Positions 61,379-64,000 of a stretch of DNA of 64,000 bases are shown here, in pieces. The notes below the pieces were generated by a model. The model made no database searches, was not told where the DNA came from, and saw only the letters and a list, made by a program, of their open reading frames with translations. The position numbers were made by a program, and so were the translations under genes. The DNA lies in contig NZ_AZUI01000001.1 in the NCBI RefSeq assembly GCF_000526995.1, positions 4,754,001-4,818,000 on the forward strand, given 5' to 3'. The DNA comes from Lacrimispora indolis DSM 755 (GTDB lineage Bacteria; Bacillota; Clostridia; Lachnospirales; Lachnospiraceae). Every line of letters begins with the position of its first letter. The stretch's first letter is position 1.

Positions 61379-63104
61379 TTACAGGAAGGAATATCAGAAA
61401 TGGTGCAGGGATGAATACTTCGATGCTGAGACGAGAAAAGAGCTCCTGGGCCTCAACGATGAGGAAGAGATCAGAGACCGTTTTTACCGGGAGCTGGAGT
61501 TTGGAACAGGCGGTTTAAGAGGCGTAATGGGAGCAGGATTAAACCGGATGAACTGCTATACCGTGAGAAAAGCCACCCAGGGGCTCGCCAATTATATGAA
61601 GCGGCAGGAAGGTGAGAAAAAAGCGGTAATCGCTTATGATTCCCGCCATAATTCCGGAGAGTTTGCCATGGAAGCAGCTCTGTGTCTCTGTGCCAACGGA
61701 ATCCAGGTGTTTCTGTTTGATGATCTGCGTCCAACGCCGGAACTGTCTTTTGCCGTCAGAGAACTGGGCTGTATGGCAGGAATCGTGGTGACGGCCAGCC
61801 ATAACCCTTCGGAATATAATGGCTATAAGGTCTATTGGTCGGATGGGGCACAGATCACATGGCCGAAAGATATGGAGATTCTCCAGGAGGTGAGGGCGGT
61901 AACCGACTTTTCCTGCGTTAAGAGCATGTGCAGAGAAAAGGCCCAATGCGAAGGACTGCTCCGATTCATTGGTGAGGAGATGGAGACCTGTTACATAAAC
62001 GCTCTGAAAGTTCTGGTGCAGGAGCCGGAAGTTTTAAAAAAAGGTGCACCGGATTTAAAAATTGTATATACCCCCCTCCATGGAACGGGAAACGTGCCGG
62101 TAAAGAGAATTCTAAAAGAGCTTGGATTTGAAAAAGTATATGTTGTGGAGAAACAGGAACAGCCGGACGGCAATTTTCCTACGGTCAATTCTCCTAATCC
62201 GGAGGATGAAAAGGCATTTGTCATGGCACTTGCATTGGCAAGGAAAGTGGATGCTGACCTGGTGCTGGCAACTGATCCCGATGCGGACCGTTTAGGCGTG
62301 TATGCGAAGGAGGGAAAAACCGGTGACTACATGGCATTTACCGGTAATATGTCCGGAATGATTATCTGTGAATACCTTTTGAGCCGCAGGAAGGAAAAAC
62401 GCACACTGCCCCAAAACGGTGCTGTTGTAACGACCATTGTTTCCGGAAAAATGGCAAAAGCCGCCTGCCGTGAATATGGGGTAACGCTTATTGAGACACT
62501 GACCGGTTTCAAATACATCGGAGAACAGATAAGACTTTTTGAAGAACAGGGAACCTATGAGTATCTCTTTGGATTTGAAGAAAGTTATGGCTGCCTCATT
62601 GGCACTAATTCCCGGGATAAGGACGCGGTATCCGCTGTCATGACCCTATGCGAGGCGGCAGTTTATTATAGAAGTCAGGGGCTGACCCTATGGGATCAAA
62701 TGGAGACCCTTTATAAGAAATACGGATGTTACAGAGAAAGTCTCCATACCATTGTAAAGGCAGGGCCAGAGGGATCGGAGGAAATTACCGGCCTGTTGGA
62801 AGAGCTGAGACGTAATCCATTCAAATCAGTGGGAGGATTTGGAACAGTGGAATTTTACGACTACAGGGAGGATTGGAAAATCAGACTGAAGGATGGAACA
62901 AGAGCGCGGACAGGACTTCCGCGGTCCGATGTCCTGTATTACCTGTTGGAAGAGGACAACTGGATCTGTATCAGACCCTCAGGCACAGAACCCAAGGTCA
63001 AGATTTATATAGGGACCCGGGCAGAGACGCTGGGGGAGGCAGAAGATCGGCTTTCTGCTATTTGGAACGATGTGGAAGGCAGGCTCGCTGCAGAATTTGT
63101 TTGA
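61371..63104 (+). CDS. Phosphohexomutase (phosphoglucomutase/phosphomannomutase family)
   Basis: 577 aa from ATG 61371 (GTG 61368 directly precedes it). Catalytic phosphoserine loop TASHNPSEYNGYKVYW, metal site DPDADRLGV, sugar specificity loop GFEESYGCLIG and phosphate-binding RPSGTEPKVKIY. Length fits the PgcA-type (about 580 aa). In this operon it likely converts mannose-1-phosphate from the GH130 enzyme, or glucose-1-phosphate, into the 6-phosphate. Translationally coupled to the GH2 gene. Confidence 0.94.
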   Translation: MSDYRKEYQKWCRDEYFDAETRKELLGLNDEEEIRDRFYRELEFGTGGLRGVMGAGLNRMNCYTVRKATQGLANYMKRQEGEKKAVIAYDSRHNSGEFAMEAALCLCANGIQVFLFDDLRPTPELSFAVRELGCMAGIVVTASHNPSEYNGYKVYWSDGAQITWPKDMEILQEVRAVTDFSCVKSMCREKAQCEGLLRFIGEEMETCYINALKVLVQEPEVLKKGAPDLKIVYTPLHGTGNVPVKRILKELGFEKVYVVEKQEQPDGNFPTVNSPNPEDEKAFVMALALARKVDADLVLATDPDADRLGVYAKEGKTGDYMAFTGNMSGMIICEYLLSRRKEKRTLPQNGAVVTTIVSGKMAKAACREYGVTLIETLTGFKYIGEQIRLFEEQGTYEYLFGFEESYGCLIGTNSRDKDAVSAVMTLCEAAVYYRSQGLTLWDQMETLYKKYGCYRESLHTIVKAGPEGSEEITGLLEELRRNPFKSVGGFGTVEFYDYREDWKIRLKDGTRARTGLPRSDVLYYLLEEDNWICIRPSGTEPKVKIYIGTRAETLGEAEDRLSAIWNDVEGRLAAEFV

Positions 63105-63146
63105 ATGGCGGGCCGTGAAAGATGAAGAGGAAAAGCGGCATTTTAC

Positions 63147-63183
63147 GAAAAACTCGGCAGCGGTTGTTTTTACAGCCGCTGCC
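63147..63183 (-). terminator. Terminator of the ABC exporter remnant (minus strand)
   Basis: GGCAGCGG / CCGCTGCC stem, 12-base loop, with GAGTTTTT following on the minus strand. Confidence 0.75.
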
Positions 63184-63191
63184 TGAACCAT

Positions 63192-64000
63192 TTATGCTGT
63201 TTTGCCTGAAAAATGGATGTTATAAATATCAGCATAAATGCCGTTTTTGGATATCAGTTCATTGTGAGTGCCGGTTTCTGCGATGTCGCCGTTTTGCATT
63301 ACCACAATGCTGTCGGCATGATAAATAGTTGACAGGCGATGGGCCACCACGAAGCTGGTACGTCCTTTGAGCAATTGCCACATGGCCTTTTGTATGACCA
63401 TTTCAGTCCGGCTGTCCACGTTGGAAGTGGCTTCATCAAGGAGGATAATTTCCGGATCAGCAACAAAGGCGCGGGCAATGGTGATAAGCTGCTTTTGTCC
63501 CTGTGATATATTGTCTGCACCTCCATAGCGGAAGCTCACCTGTTCACAGGAAAGGGAGGAACAGCCATCTGTTGTTTCTGATTCAGGGGCGTCCATAATG
63601 CTTAAATTGGTATCCAGAATCTCATAAACACGCTTTGCCGATACCTGGCCGCGGGGGAGTGTGAGGATGACATTGGTCAGCAGTCCAAAACCTATCAGGA
63701 TTTGCATGGAATAGTTAATGGCCGCTATGATCGCGCCCACCTCCAAATTTCCGGAGGCCCCACGGCTTCCGCCGATCCACAGGATGGCTAAGGTGGCCAT
63801 ATTCAGGATCAAGGTGATCAAAGGTACAAAAATGCTCATAATGGTGCCTGCCGTGACAGCGGTCTGGGTATAAGCACGATTGATTTCCCCATACTTTCTG
63901 CAGTCTTCCTCTTCCTTGGCAAATGCGCGGATCACACGAACTCCGGTCAAGCCCTGCAAAGGGTAAAGATCAGCATAAGGCCGCCCTGCCTCCAGATATA
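63192..64000 (-). pseudogene. ABC exporter gene broken by two deletions (partial at window edge)
   Basis: Minus strand, entering from the right edge. The edge reads YIWRQGGLMLIFTL, typical of the early membrane domain of an ABC exporter, but stops at 63947; the continuing LTGVRVIRAFAKEEED (family position about 210) is in another frame, so roughly 130 residues are lost with a frameshift. Further on, SFRYGGA jumps in frame directly to DNISQGQKQL: Walker A, the Q-loop and about 90-110 residues between are missing. Walker B (EIILLDEATSNVD) and the H-loop (VVAHRLS) remain. It cannot encode a working ATPase. A terminator follows. Confidence 0.85.

Overview
The window reads as chromosome of a low-to-mid GC, endospore-forming Firmicute of the Lachnospiraceae / Clostridium cluster XIVa type (a Lacrimispora-like genome would fit). 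This is inferred from strong AGGAGG-type ribosome binding sites, a T-box in front of pheST, the order ruvA-ruvB-zapA-U32 peptidase-ftsW/rodA-PBP, Csp-like subtilases and an apparent sigma-K promoter. No species name can be proved from the sequence alone. No rRNA, tRNA, CRISPR array, prophage or insertion sequence was recognised.

Layout. 1-2025: three-subunit xanthine-dehydrogenase-type molybdenum hydroxylase (first gene cut by the window edge). 2.1-3.1 kb: Cys/Asn-rich mini-protein behind a sigma-K-like promoter, then mscL. 3.2-6.8 kb: two divergent, collinear Csp-like subtilases, both with Gly in the nucleophile column. 7.0-8.3 kb: unknown gene, then a LexA-type promoter with a possible 85-nt structured RNA, a second GAAC-N4-GTTC site and an orphan small ORF. 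8.3-18.2 kb: oppABCDF-like peptide importer followed by cutC, a DeoR regulator and an 860-residue transglutaminase-like protein. 18.3-23.1 kb: SEC-C protein, methyltransferase, Hsp33, cold-shock protein, DUF5662 protein and an RNase H-like nuclease. 23.2-30.4 kb: ruvAB, zapA, U32 protein, FtsW/RodA and a class B PBP. 30.4-43 kb: Nudix hydrolase, CheW with an internal zinc-binding CZB domain, stand-alone 5'-3' exonuclease, M32 carboxypeptidase, cysteine synthase, YihY-family membrane protein, radical SAM protein, and a LysR regulator divergent from a heterodimeric ABC exporter. 43-47.6 kb: two small membrane proteins and T-box-pheS-pheT. 47.7-51.7 kb: an enolase paralogue that has lost most active-site residues, a truncated HTH gene, GNAT, LysE and LysR genes. 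51.8-63.1 kb: manno-oligosaccharide locus (DUF1861 protein, sugar ABC importer without its own ATPase, GH130 phosphorylase, LacI regulator, GH13 remnant, GH2 beta-mannosidase, phosphohexomutase). 63.2-64 kb: an ABC exporter gene broken by two deletions.

How genes work together. The sugar locus gives a coherent route: import of a beta-mannoside, phosphorolysis by GH130 to mannose-1-phosphate, trimming by the GH2 enzyme and conversion to a hexose-6-phosphate by the mutase, under a LacI repressor. The opp cluster combines peptide uptake with a cytosolic transglutaminase/protease-like protein. Two places carry LexA-like sites (upstream of ruvA, and the 7.7-7.9 kb locus), suggesting SOS control. 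The right end of the window shows gene decay (GH13 and ABC remnants) next to intact genes.

The most noteworthy candidates are the SOS-type small-RNA/small-ORF locus, the twin putative pseudo-subtilases, the degenerate enolase and the sigma-K-linked Cys-rich peptide.
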